In this document: positions 1-8,324 of the stretch, piece after piece
Layout of the letters: each line of letters starts with the position of its first letter
How positions within the stretch are numbered: the stretch's first letter is position 1
NCBI GenBank assembly: GCA_003248865.1
Contig: QFPK01000011.1
Span: forward strand, 62,001 to 126,000
Direction of reading: 5' to 3'
DNA: 64,000 bases
From: Sphingomonas sp.
Lineage (GTDB): Bacteria; Pseudomonadota; Alphaproteobacteria; Sphingomonadales; Sphingomonadaceae
Made by a program: the position numbers and the translations under genes
Notes under the pieces: model-generated
What the model saw: only the letters and a program-made list of their open reading frames with translations
Told to the model about the DNA's origin: nothing
Databases searched by the model: none

Positions 1-813
1 GACGGTGATGGCCAGCTCCTCCTGATCGATAACCGGCCGGTGAACTTCGCCCGATCTGACAAATCGGAATTGCGCTGGGGCTTCAACTTCACGGAGAAGC
101 TGGAACCCAGCAAGGCCGAACAGGCCGCGATGGCCGCCCGACGTGCTGAACTGGAAAAGCTGCGTGCGGAAGCGCAGGCAAGTGGCAAGCCCATCCCCGG
201 CGTTCCCGCCTGGATGCAACAGCAGAGGCCGCAGGGGATGCCCGGCAGCCCGCCCCCGGGCGCAGGGCCGGGCGGTCCTGCCGGTGGTCCCCCGCGTATG
301 GCGATGGGATCGATGGGTGAAGGTCGCCTGCAACTCTCCCTGTTCCATACGTGGCGCTTCACCAACACCATTCTCATCCGGGACGGCGTGCAGGAACTGG
401 ATCTGCTGAACGGCTCCGCCACAGGCAGCAGCGGCGGCGTTTCGCGCCATCTGGTAGAGGCGCGTGCCGCCATCAACAAGAATGGCCTTGGCGCTCGCGC
501 TACCATCAACTGGCAGAGCGGAACGGATGTGCTGGTCAATCCCGGCGGTGCGGCAAGCTCGGAGGACCTGTTCTTTTCCGACCTTGCCACGGTCAACCTG
601 CGCCTCTGGGCCGATCTCAACCAGCGGTTCGGCCTGATCCGCAAGGCGCCGTGGCTGCGCGGTACGCGCATTTCCTTGGGCGTGGACAATCTGTTCGATC
701 AGCGGTTGAGCGTGCACAGCCGCAGCGGGGACACGCCGATCAACTACCAGCCCGATCTGATCGACCCGGTGGGCCGACGGGTGGAGGTGTCGATCCGCAA
801 ACTCTTCTTCTGA
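1..813 (+). CDS. TonB-dependent receptor, C-terminal part (5' truncated by window)
   Basis: The reading frame is open from base 1, so the start lies outside the window; 270 residues are visible. The C-terminal 150 residues alternate like outer-membrane beta strands, contain a late GVDNLFDQRLSVHSR stretch typical of the last strands of TonB receptors, and end in aromatic Phe-Phe as expected for BAM-dependent insertion. Residues about 45-90 form a Lys/Ala/Glu-rich then Pro/Gly/Met-rich low-complexity insertion, unusual for a barrel strand and probably a loop. The substrate cannot be told from this part. A GC-rich inverted repeat follows the stop codon. Confidence 0.8.
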   Translation, partial: DGDGQLLLIDNRPVNFARSDKSELRWGFNFTEKLEPSKAEQAAMAARRAELEKLRAEAQASGKPIPGVPAWMQQQRPQGMPGSPPPGAGPGGPAGGPPRMAMGSMGEGRLQLSLFHTWRFTNTILIRDGVQELDLLNGSATGSSGGVSRHLVEARAAINKNGLGARATINWQSGTDVLVNPGGAASSEDLFFSDLATVNLRLWADLNQRFGLIRKAPWLRGTRISLGVDNLFDQRLSVHSRSGDTPINYQPDLIDPVGRRVEVSIRKLFF

Positions 814-834
814 TTCCGCGAACGGGTGGGGCGG

Positions 835-863
835 GGCGGCGGCATTGCCTTCCTCCCGCCGCC
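835..863 (+). terminator. GC-rich inverted repeat after the TonB receptor
   Basis: Eight-base arms GGCGGCGG and CCGCCGCC enclose a 13-base loop just after the receptor stop codon. There is no downstream T-run, so this is at best a factor-dependent terminator or a transcript-stabilising hairpin. Confidence 0.3.
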
Positions 864-893
864 TCCGCATGAAGGCGCATCGGCAACAGGCGG

Positions 894-2159
894 ATGGGCA
901 GGCGGATGAAGGCGGCGCGGGCACTGATTCTGGGATGGCTATTGGCGGCAGTTCCGGCAGCCGCAGCGGCCGACAGCTGGCTGATCCGACCGGCCGCGCT
1001 GTTCGACGGCGAAAGCCTGCACAAGGGCTGGCAGCTGCTGGTTCGCGACGGAAAGATCGAAGCAGTCGGCCCGTCGCTCTCCGCGCCGGACGCGACCGCG
1101 ATCGATCTGCCGGGCCAGACGCTGATGCCCGGCATGATCGAAGCGCACTCGCATCTGTTTCTACGCCCTTACAACGAGATATCATGGGATGATCAGGTTC
1201 TGCATGAACCTGTTTCACTCCGCACGGTCCGCGCCACGCTCGCCGCCAGGGCGACCTTGCTGGCAGGCTTCACCACGGTGCGCGATCTTGGCACCGAAGG
1301 GGCGGGCTATGCCGATGTCGGGCTGAAGCAGGCGATCGACAGCGGCCTCATCCCCGGCCCGCGCATGCTGATCGCTACAAAGGCCATCGTCGCGACGGGT
1401 TCCTACGGCCCCAAAGGGTTCGAACCAGGCGTCGCCATCCCGCAAGGCGCTGCCGAAGCCGATGGCGAGGAACTGGTACGCGAGGTGCGGCGCCAGATGG
1501 GTGCGGGCGCAGACCTGGTGAAGATCTACGCCGACTACCGCTGGCGCCCCGGCGAACCGGCACGGCCGATCTTCTCCGAAGCCGAACTCACCGCTGCAAT
1601 TGCGACTGCCCATGGCGCGGGCCGCAAGGTGGCCGTCCACGCGGCCTCGGCAGAGGGCATGCGCCGCGCCGTTGCAGCCGGGGCCGACAGCATCGAACAT
1701 GGCAGCGGCGGCACGCCGGATGTGTTCCGCGCCATGGCAGCGAAGGGCGTGGCGCTGTGCCCCACACTGGCCGCTTCGGATGCCGTTGCCCGCTATCGGG
1801 GGTGGAATGGGGAAGAACCGGCACCCCCCGCCGTCCAGGCGTCGCGGCAGGCATTGTCGGCGGCTCGCGCTGCCGGCGTCCAGATCTGCGCAGGCGGCGA
1901 TTCCGGGGTGTTCGCCCATGGCGACAATGCCCGCGAACTGGAACTGATGGTGAAATCCGGCCTTCCGGCTCTGGAGGCGTTGCGCGCAGTCACCTCAGAC
2001 AATGCCAAGCTGCTGGGAATGGCAGACAGCATCGGACGGCTGAAGTCGGGCTATCTCGCAGACCTCGTCGCGGTGGAAGGCGACCCCCTCACGGATATCG
2101 CCGCAACCCGGAAGGTCAGCTTCGTGATGAAGGGTGGGGATGTGGTAAAGGCGCCTTAG
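894..2159 (+). CDS. Exported metal-dependent amidohydrolase (imidazolonepropionase/Xaa-Pro peptidase-like)
   Basis: A 421-residue protein with a Sec signal peptide (ALILGWLLAAVPAAAAADS), so it is probably periplasmic. Amidohydrolase superfamily marks occur in order: the metal-binding HSH in MIEAHSHLF near residue 87, a candidate carbamylated Lys in ADLVKIYAD, a His in KVAVHAAS, a second in DSIEHGSGG, and the catalytic Asp region in CAGGDSGVF. Family members hydrolyse imidazolones, prolyl dipeptides or related amides; the substrate is not predictable here. A second ATG at 906 also has a GGCAGGCGG-type ribosome site, so the start is uncertain by four residues. The stop overlaps that of the convergent small gene by a few bases. 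Confidence 0.8.
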   Translation: MGRRMKAARALILGWLLAAVPAAAAADSWLIRPAALFDGESLHKGWQLLVRDGKIEAVGPSLSAPDATAIDLPGQTLMPGMIEAHSHLFLRPYNEISWDDQVLHEPVSLRTVRATLAARATLLAGFTTVRDLGTEGAGYADVGLKQAIDSGLIPGPRMLIATKAIVATGSYGPKGFEPGVAIPQGAAEADGEELVREVRRQMGAGADLVKIYADYRWRPGEPARPIFSEAELTAAIATAHGAGRKVAVHAASAEGMRRAVAAGADSIEHGSGGTPDVFRAMAAKGVALCPTLAASDAVARYRGWNGEEPAPPAVQASRQALSAARAAGVQICAGGDSGVFAHGDNARELELMVKSGLPALEALRAVTSDNAKLLGMADSIGRLKSGYLADLVAVEGDPLTDIAATRKVSFVMKGGDVVKAP

Positions 2160-2305
2160 CCGCCGAACGGCGCCAGCAAAATCAGCGCCGCCGCTGCCAC
2201 AAAGGCAGCGACCGTCAGCAACCCGTACAACCCCGCACCCGCTTCCCGCACGACCTCTTCGGCGGGCGCGGTATCGGATTGCTGCAGAAGATGGGGCGTG
2301 TCCAT
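2156..2305 (-). CDS. Small single-pass membrane protein, hypothetical
   Basis: A 49-residue product starting MDTPHLLQQ, with one C-terminal hydrophobic helix (LYGLLTVAAFVAAAALILLAPF) and a short polar N-terminus. The longer frame reaches 2341, but neither start has a clear ribosome binding site. It is convergent with the amidohydrolase, sharing bases at the two stops. No family is recognised; the hydrophobic profile and the tight packing are the only support for it being real. Confidence 0.4.
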   Translation of the reverse strand: MDTPHLLQQSDTAPAEEVVREAGAGLYGLLTVAAFVAAAALILLAPFGG

Positions 2306-2374
2306 GAACGGCAGGATCGGCGAATATCGCCGCAGGCGCAAAGCAGGATGGCTTGATGGCGCAATAGCCCGGCT

Positions 2375-3001
2375 TCACGCCGGTCTCGCGACACCCCATT
2401 CCACCCAGCCGGCAAAGCGGGGGGATTTTTCCATATAACGGCCGTTCCGCTGCGCCACGCCGAACCCGGCGGCCAGGATGCTTTCCGTCACCGGTCGCGT
2501 CAGGTGGCAGCCACCGCCGATGGGCTTCCAAACCGGTTCGATACGCCGCTGCCATCGGCGCACATCGGCATCCGGCGAAAGTCCGTGCTCAAGGAACAGC
2601 AACTGCCCGCCCGGTTTCAACACCCGCCTTGCCTCTGCCAGAACCCGCGCCGGATCCTGCACGGAACACAGGGTGAAGGTGCACAGCACGGTGTCGAAGC
2701 GACCGCCGGTGAAGGGCAGCTCCTCCGCCACACCCTTCTCCAGATGAAAGAAGCCCCGGTCATTCTCCATCATCCGCTCGGTGGCCAGCGCGATCAGCCC
2801 GTCGGAGGGGTCGATCCCCGTCACATGGCGCACCTTCGAACGATCATAGAATCCCAGATTGGCGCCGCCGCCCGCGCCCAGTTCCAGCACCTCGCCGCTG
2901 GCCAGCGGCACCACCTCGGCGCGGCGCTGCATCACCGGCGGCTGGGAACAGCAGTAACCGATCAGCTTCGGCACCATGTGCCTGTCCCACCATCCGCCCA
3001 T
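2375..3001 (-). CDS. Class I SAM-dependent methyltransferase
   Basis: A 208-residue protein of the UbiE/phospholipid N-methyltransferase-like group. The SAM-binding motif I is VLELGAGGGANL near residue 40, motif II acid is in VTGIDPSDG, and a post-motif LKPGGQLLFLEHG is typical of these enzymes. The start at 3001 was chosen because GGGAGG lies about seven bases upstream; the frame itself extends six codons further. The N-terminus is soluble. It is divergent from the DUF418 protein with about 57 bases between the two starts, so they may share a control region. Small-molecule or lipid methylation is likely; the acceptor is unknown. Confidence 0.75.
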   Translation of the reverse strand: MGGWWDRHMVPKLIGYCCSQPPVMQRRAEVVPLASGEVLELGAGGGANLGFYDRSKVRHVTGIDPSDGLIALATERMMENDRGFFHLEKGVAEELPFTGGRFDTVLCTFTLCSVQDPARVLAEARRVLKPGGQLLFLEHGLSPDADVRRWQRRIEPVWKPIGGGCHLTRPVTESILAAGFGVAQRNGRYMEKSPRFAGWVEWGVARPA

Positions 3002-3058
3002 CGCTATCCTCCCACACAAAGACTAGCCAATCCTCCCGCCCGGTGCGATGCTCAAAAC

Positions 3059-4294
3059 GTGGGGGACAACAGGATAGCATCGATCGATACCGTGCGCGGC
3101 GTGGCCGTGCTCGGCATTCTCGTGATGAACATCATCGGCATGGCCTTTGCAGGTTCGGCCTATCTGAACCCGATGTACACCGGCGGCGCCGATCCGCTGA
3201 ACATCGCCCTGTGGGCGGTCGCCTATGTGGCGGTGGACGGCAAGATGCGCGCGCTGTTCGCGATGCTGTTCGGGGCCTCGCTGCTGCTGATGGCAGAGGG
3301 CGGGCCGGCGGAAAAGGCGACCGGCCGCCATGCCGCGCGCATGGCCGTGCTGTTCCTGTTCGGCATGGTTCATGCATCCCTGCTGTGGCCCGGCGACATC
3401 CTGTTGCCCTTTGCCGTCGTGGGGCTTGTCGTCTGGCCGTTGCGCAACCAGCCCGTGTCACGGCTGATGCTGCTGGGGGTGTTGGCGCTGGGGTTGCAGG
3501 CCGCCATCAACCTGATGTTCGGCATGCAGGCGTTGCAGGTGAATGCGGCGCTGCAAGGCCCGAACCCACCCGCCGCCGCCATAGAGGCCTGGAACAGCCT
3601 GCGCGGCGCCACCTACAGCCTTCCGGAAGACATGGCGCGCGAGACAGCGATGGTTCGCGGCAGCCTCCCGGATATTCTGGCCATCCGCCATGAATCCGTG
3701 CTGTTCGCCCGGCTGTTCCTGTTCCCGTTCGAATTCTTAGCGGAAAGCGTCGGCCTCATGCTGATCGGCATGGGGCTCTATCGGCTGAACTGGTGGCAGG
3801 GGGGCTTCGATCCAGCCCACTACCGCAAGGTCGCCCTCGTCCTGATCCCGCTCGGCTGGGCTGTGGGCAGCCTGCTCGCGTGGCAGTTCCACGCCTCCGG
3901 CTTTTCGCCGATCACCTTCTACTTCACGGACGCAGCCCGGGTGATCGTCGCCCCGGCGGTGGCAGTCGGCTATGCCGCCGCGCTGATCGCACTGGTCAAA
4001 TCGGGCGTGCTGCCGGGCCTTGTCCGCCGTCTGGCCGCCTGCGGGCGCATGGCACTCAGCAACTATCTGGCGGCGTCCATCATCGGCAATCTGCTCTTCA
4101 CCGGCATCGGGCTCAGCCTGTTCGGCCGACTCTCCCGGCTCGAGGTGCTCGGCGTGGTGCTCCTCGTCTGGGCGCTCCAGCTCGCCTGGTCGAGGCCCTG
4201 GCTGGAACATTTCCGCTATGGTCCGTTCGAATGGCTGTGGCGCAGCCTAGCCCGCTGGCAGCGCCAGCCGATGAAGCCGCCCGCCTATCAATAG
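3059..4294 (+). CDS. DUF418 family integral membrane protein
   Basis: A 411-residue polytopic membrane protein. The N-terminus RIASIDTVRGVAVLGIL is the diagnostic opening of DUF418/YeiB proteins, and the C-terminal half (GRMALSNYLAASIIGNLLF and the PFEWLWRSL end) is the DUF418 domain itself. About eight to ten hydrophobic segments are visible. The GTG at 3059 best fits the family N-terminus, although there is no strong ribosome site. Family members are related to acyltransferase-3-like membrane proteins and lack a settled function. The stop overlaps the convergent gamma-glutamyltranspeptidase gene by seven bases. Confidence 0.8.
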   Translation: MGDNRIASIDTVRGVAVLGILVMNIIGMAFAGSAYLNPMYTGGADPLNIALWAVAYVAVDGKMRALFAMLFGASLLLMAEGGPAEKATGRHAARMAVLFLFGMVHASLLWPGDILLPFAVVGLVVWPLRNQPVSRLMLLGVLALGLQAAINLMFGMQALQVNAALQGPNPPAAAIEAWNSLRGATYSLPEDMARETAMVRGSLPDILAIRHESVLFARLFLFPFEFLAESVGLMLIGMGLYRLNWWQGGFDPAHYRKVALVLIPLGWAVGSLLAWQFHASGFSPITFYFTDAARVIVAPAVAVGYAAALIALVKSGVLPGLVRRLAACGRMALSNYLAASIIGNLLFTGIGLSLFGRLSRLEVLGVVLLVWALQLAWSRPWLEHFRYGPFEWLWRSLARWQRQPMKPPAYQ

Positions 4295-6048
4295 CCCAGC
4301 GCGACCCCGTCCTTGCGCATTTCGGTCGCACCCCACCACACCTTGTTCGCGGCATCCCACATCACCGCCTGATAGCCGCCGACATCCTGATAGCCATCCA
4401 GGATCACATGGCCCTTGGCCGCCAGTGCCGCCCGCGTCTCGGCGCCGATCTGGCTTTCCAGAAACACGCCGGAGGCTGTTTCCCGGCCGTCGTCGCCGGG
4501 ATCGGGGCTGCCCAGATGCCGCACGCGCGGCGCGTCGCCGGCCGCCTGCAAATTCATCTTCAGATCGATGATGTTCACCAGCGCCTGCACCTGCCCCTGC
4601 GGTTGCATGGTGCCGCCCATCACCCCGAACGCCAGCAGCGGTTCGCCCGCCTTGGTGACGATGCCGGGGATGATGGTATGGAACGGCCGCTTGCCGGGCG
4701 CGACCATGTTGCGCGCCTTCGGGTTCAACGCAAACTGTGCCCCCCGGTTTTGCAGCATGAATCCCCAGGTTCCACGCCCCCCATCGACCGGCGCGGAACG
4801 CGGAACCACCACGCCGGAGCCCATACCGGCATAGTTGGACTGGATCAGGCTCACCATCATGCCACTGCCGTCAGCGGTCGAAAGATAGGTGGTGTCGCTC
4901 TTCTCACCCTCCGGGTCTCCGGCGGGCACATCGGCAGGCAGCGCCTTGTCCATGCGGATCATCGCCGCCCGCCTGGCGATATAGTCGTCCGCCAGCAGCG
5001 CTTGCACCGGCAGCTTGACCTGCCTCGGATCGGCGATGAACGCGGCCCGGTCGGCAAAGGCCAGCTTCTTCGCTTCCACCAGCACATGGATGCGGTCCGC
5101 CTCGCTCAGGGTCGCCATCGGGAACTTTTCCACGATGCGCGCCATCTGCAGCGTCGTCAGCCCCTGTGTCGCGGGCGGTATCTGCCACAGCGTCACCCCG
5201 CGATAGTCGGCATGGATGGGCTCCACCCACTCCGCTTTCATCGCGGCCAGGTCAGCGGCCGAATGCTGCCTGCCGAACGCCTTGAAATGCCTCTCATAAT
5301 CACCCGCGAACGCCCCCTTGTAGAAGGCATCCGCCCCGCCGCCCGCGATCAGCTCCAGCGTGGCCGCCAGATCGGGGTTGGTGAAAACCTGTCCTTCCAC
5401 CGGCAGGGCGCCGCCGGGCGCGAACAACGCCTTCCATTGCGGCCCCTGGATCGCCTCGCCCAACCGCTGGAAGTTGCCGAGGTTCGCTGCCCAGCCCCGC
5501 GCAATGACCGGAGAGACGGGAAACCCCTCCTTCGCATAGCGGATCGCCGGTGCCAGCACCTGCGCCAGCGGCAGCTTGCCATAGCGCTTGTGCAGCGCCT
5601 CCCACCCGGCCACCGCGCCGGGGGTCGTCACAGAATCCATCCCCCGGTCCCGCCCGCCCGCTGCCTTGGCCCGCCGGGCGAGCGCTTTCACATCCAGCTT
5701 CAGCGGCGCAAAGCCCGAAGCATCCAGCCCGGTCACACTCTTCGTCTGCGGATCATACACCAGCGCGAACAGGTCGCCGCCGATCCCGTTTCCGGTCGGT
5801 TCCACCAGCCCCAGCACGGCGTTCGCCGCAATCGCCGCATCGGCAGCGGAACCGCCTGCGCGCAGGATCTCCACGGCGGCCTGCGTCGCAAAGGGATGGG
5901 CGGTCGCCGCCATGCCATGCACCGCAATCGCTGGGGAGCGCCCCTGAAACGCCGGATCGCCGCGACGGTCCCCGGCATGAACCGGCGACTGGCCGGCAAC
6001 GGCGGCCACGGCAATGGCTGTGGCAAACAGGGCAGGGCGAAGGCGCAT
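4288..6048 (-). CDS. ggt: Gamma-glutamyltranspeptidase
   Basis: A 586-residue precursor with signal peptide (ALFATAIAVAAVAGQSPVHA), so periplasmic. It should autocleave before the nucleophilic Thr386 in EKSDTTYLSTADGSG, giving large and small subunits, then cleave or transfer gamma-glutamyl groups from glutathione. GGSAADAAIAANAVLGLVEP and GNGIGGD in the large subunit and the later GVMGGTMQPQGQVQ are family hallmarks. Three ATG codons are in tandem at 6054, 6051 and 6048; the AGGAGAG lies eight bases from the third, which was chosen. No partner genes adjoin. Confidence 0.9.
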   Translation of the reverse strand: MRLRPALFATAIAVAAVAGQSPVHAGDRRGDPAFQGRSPAIAVHGMAATAHPFATQAAVEILRAGGSAADAAIAANAVLGLVEPTGNGIGGDLFALVYDPQTKSVTGLDASGFAPLKLDVKALARRAKAAGGRDRGMDSVTTPGAVAGWEALHKRYGKLPLAQVLAPAIRYAKEGFPVSPVIARGWAANLGNFQRLGEAIQGPQWKALFAPGGALPVEGQVFTNPDLAATLELIAGGGADAFYKGAFAGDYERHFKAFGRQHSAADLAAMKAEWVEPIHADYRGVTLWQIPPATQGLTTLQMARIVEKFPMATLSEADRIHVLVEAKKLAFADRAAFIADPRQVKLPVQALLADDYIARRAAMIRMDKALPADVPAGDPEGEKSDTTYLSTADGSGMMVSLIQSNYAGMGSGVVVPRSAPVDGGRGTWGFMLQNRGAQFALNPKARNMVAPGKRPFHTIIPGIVTKAGEPLLAFGVMGGTMQPQGQVQALVNIIDLKMNLQAAGDAPRVRHLGSPDPGDDGRETASGVFLESQIGAETRAALAAKGHVILDGYQDVGGYQAVMWDAANKVWWGATEMRKDGVALGY

Positions 6049-6138
6049 CATCATCTCTCCTATCTGCGACACTGAAGCAGCTTCATACCGTCACGCCAAG
6101 GCTTGCCTCGCCCCGCTACCCCGGCCACAAGGGCGGCC

Positions 6139-7341
6139 ATGTGGCTTCTAGACCGGCTCCTCACCCGCGCCATCACGCGCGGCGCGCTCCTCCTCACCAC
6201 GTCAGACGGCAAGACTCATCTCTATGGCGACCCCGCCGCAGAGCCTGTCCGCATTCGCCTCGCCGACAGCGCGACGGCCGGCCGCATCGGCCGCAACCCC
6301 GCGCTCGCCACCGGGGAAGCCTTCATGGACGGCCGCCTGATCGTCGAGAGCGGCGACATCATGGACCTGCTGCAACTGGTCACCGCCAATCTCCGCTGGG
6401 ATCGCTGCAACGATTTGCGCGTTTCCCTGTGGAACCAGCAGCGCATCGCCGCAAAGTGGGACGAGCTGAACGCCCGCGCCCGTTCGAAGCGCAATGTCGC
6501 GCACCATTATGATCTGTCGGACAAGCTCTACGATCTCTTCCTCGATCCGGAGCGGCAGTACAGCTGCGCCTATTTCCGCGAAGGCAATCAGGGGCCGGAT
6601 TCCAGCCTGGAACAGGCCCAGATCGACAAGCTGGACCATATCGCGAAGAAGCTGTGCCTGAAGCCCGGCATGCGGGTGCTGGATATCGGCTGCGGCTGGG
6701 GGGGAATGGCGCGCCACATCCACCGCGTTTCCGGCGCAGAGGTGCTGGGCGTCACCCTTTCGGAAGAGCAGCTGAAATATGCCCGCTCCAAGGCGCGCGA
6801 GCTGGGGATCGACGGCAAGGTCCGCTATGAATTGATGGACTATCGCGATGTGCAGGGGCCGTTCGACCGCATCGTGTCGGTGGGCATGTTCGAACATGTG
6901 GGCCGCCCCAATTACGGCACCTTCTTCGAAAAGCTGGCTTCGCTGCTGACGGACGACGGCATCGCCCTGCTGCACACCATCGGCCGCGTCGGCGGCCCCG
7001 GCGCCACCGATCCTTGGACAGCGAAGTACATCTTCCCCGGCGGCTACACCCCGGCCTATTCCGAACTCGCGAAGCATATTGAGCGCAGCTGGCTGTGGCC
7101 GACCGACGTCGAGGTGCTGCGCCTGCATTACGCCTGGACTCTGGAGCATTGGCTGAAGCGCTGCCGCGCCCGCAAGGCCGAGATCGTCGCTCTTTACGAC
7201 GAGCGCTTCTACCGGATGTGGGAGTTCTACCTCGCAGGCGCGATCGTCGCGTTCCGCAACGACGACCATGTCGTGTGGCAGATCCAGTTGGGCCGCACGC
7301 GTGACGGTGTGCCCGTCACGCGTGATTATCTCTACCGCTAA
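6139..7341 (+). CDS. cfa: Cyclopropane-fatty-acyl-phospholipid synthase family methyltransferase
   Basis: A 400-residue protein. The N-terminal 110 residues match the lipid-binding region of CFA synthases; NVAHHYDLSDKLYDLFLD is the family signature, followed by the SAM site VLDIGCGWGGMARHI, a FEHVGRPNYGTFF segment, and the C-terminal HYAWTLEHWLKR and FYRMWEFYLAGAIVAFR, which include the catalytic region. It would methylate cis double bonds of membrane phospholipid acyl chains, using S-adenosylmethionine, to give cyclopropane rings. The first ATG at 6139 was preferred to an upstream TTG. It ends six bases before the convergent dehydrogenase gene. Confidence 0.88.
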   Translation: MWLLDRLLTRAITRGALLLTTSDGKTHLYGDPAAEPVRIRLADSATAGRIGRNPALATGEAFMDGRLIVESGDIMDLLQLVTANLRWDRCNDLRVSLWNQQRIAAKWDELNARARSKRNVAHHYDLSDKLYDLFLDPERQYSCAYFREGNQGPDSSLEQAQIDKLDHIAKKLCLKPGMRVLDIGCGWGGMARHIHRVSGAEVLGVTLSEEQLKYARSKARELGIDGKVRYELMDYRDVQGPFDRIVSVGMFEHVGRPNYGTFFEKLASLLTDDGIALLHTIGRVGGPGATDPWTAKYIFPGGYTPAYSELAKHIERSWLWPTDVEVLRLHYAWTLEHWLKRCRARKAEIVALYDERFYRMWEFYLAGAIVAFRNDDHVVWQIQLGRTRDGVPVTRDYLYR

Positions 7342-7347
7342 TCGGCG

Positions 7348-8145
7348 TCAGCGCGCCGTCCAGCCCCCGTCGACGGAGAAGGCCGAGCCGGTGATCCCGC
7401 TGGCCGCCTCCGAACAGAGGAACAGCACTGTCTCCGCCACCTGATCGGCGGTGATGAAGCGCTTGGTCGGCTGGGACGCGAGGATGATCTCCTTCACCAC
7501 CCGTTCCTCGCTGATGCCGTTTGACTTGGCCTGATCGGCGATCTGCCCGCGCACCAGCGGCGTGTCCACGAAACCGGGGCAGACGCTGTTGGCCGTCACC
7601 AGCGTTTCCGCAAGCTCCAGCGCCGCGGCCTTCGTCAGCCCCAACACGCCATGCTTGGCAGCGACATAGGCGCTCTTGAAGGGCGAGGCGACAAGACCGT
7701 GGGCGGAGGCGATGTTCACGATGCGCCCCCAATTCTGCGCTTTCATCGCCGGAATCGCAGCCTTCATCGTGTGGAAGTTGCTGGAAAGGTTGATGGCAAG
7801 GATCGCGTCCCACTTCTCGTCGGGGAATTCATCCACCGGGGCCACATGCTGGATGCCGGCGTTGTTCACCAGTATGTCCAGCCCGCCCAGCGCCGCCTGC
7901 ACGTCGGTCACCCATTTCTGCGCGTCCGGGCCCTTGGACAGATCGGCGCCCACGAACACCGTCTTCGTGCCGAACGCACCCACGCTGGCAAGGGCAGGGG
8001 CGTTGTCCCCGAAACCGTTCAGCGCCACATCGGCGCCCGCGCGGGCCAATGCCTCGGCAATCGCCAGGCCGATCCCGCTGGTCGATCCGGTTACGGCGGC
8101 CTTCCGGCCAGCCAGAGGCTTGGTGCCCGCCACTTGTTCCGCCAT
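7348..8145 (-). CDS. bdhA: 3-hydroxybutyrate dehydrogenase (short-chain dehydrogenase)
   Basis: A 265-residue classical SDR. The cofactor motif TGSTSGIGLAIAEAL is at the N-terminus, NNAGIQHVAPVDEFPDEKW follows, and the catalytic Ser/Tyr/Lys lie in IVNIASAHGLVASPFKSAYVAAKHG (written here in parts: IVNIASAHGLVAS and SAYVAAKHG). The IQHVAPVDEFP segment and FLCSEAASGITGSAFSVDGGWTAR end are characteristic of D-3-hydroxybutyrate dehydrogenase. It oxidises 3-hydroxybutyrate to acetoacetate with NAD. A GAGGAG site precedes the ATG. It is divergent from the PHB depolymerase, so the pair forms a polyester-mobilisation module. Confidence 0.88.
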   Translation of the reverse strand: MAEQVAGTKPLAGRKAAVTGSTSGIGLAIAEALARAGADVALNGFGDNAPALASVGAFGTKTVFVGADLSKGPDAQKWVTDVQAALGGLDILVNNAGIQHVAPVDEFPDEKWDAILAINLSSNFHTMKAAIPAMKAQNWGRIVNIASAHGLVASPFKSAYVAAKHGVLGLTKAAALELAETLVTANSVCPGFVDTPLVRGQIADQAKSNGISEERVVKEIILASQPTKRFITADQVAETVLFLCSEAASGITGSAFSVDGGWTAR

Positions 8146-8324
8146 TTGCCTGTCTCCTCGCTCGCGTTAACTCTGCTGCACTGCAAAAAACATGTGCGCT
8201 TGTTGGTCCACAGGTCTAGTCTCAGGCGTGAACAGGCAAAAGCGCCAGTGGTTTTTGATGACATTTTCGTGTCGGTGTTTTGCCAATATGCGATAAAAAG
8301 TCGCAGCGAGCTAAGAGGTTAACG
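8146..8324. promoter_or_regulatory. Divergent control region between bdhA and phaZ
   Basis: This 179-base AT-richer spacer must carry promoters for both PHB-mobilisation genes. It holds a TGC-rich element (TGCTGCACTGCAAAA near 8174) of the general kind bound by PhaR repressors, and the SD AAGAGG before phaZ. PhaR binding is inference; no clean -35/-10 pair was identified. Confidence 0.35.

Noticed and set aside
2504..3058. Extension of the DUF418 frame upstream
   Set aside because: It is antisense to the methyltransferase gene and the added residues have no DUF418 character.
3793..6075. A 760-codon open frame on the plus strand
   Set aside because: It is antisense to gamma-glutamyltranspeptidase and the end of DUF418; its product is rich in His/Arg/Pro as typical of shadow frames in high-GC DNA.
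6202..7269. A 355-codon frame on the minus strand
   Set aside because: Antisense to the cyclopropane synthase-like gene and has no recognised motif.
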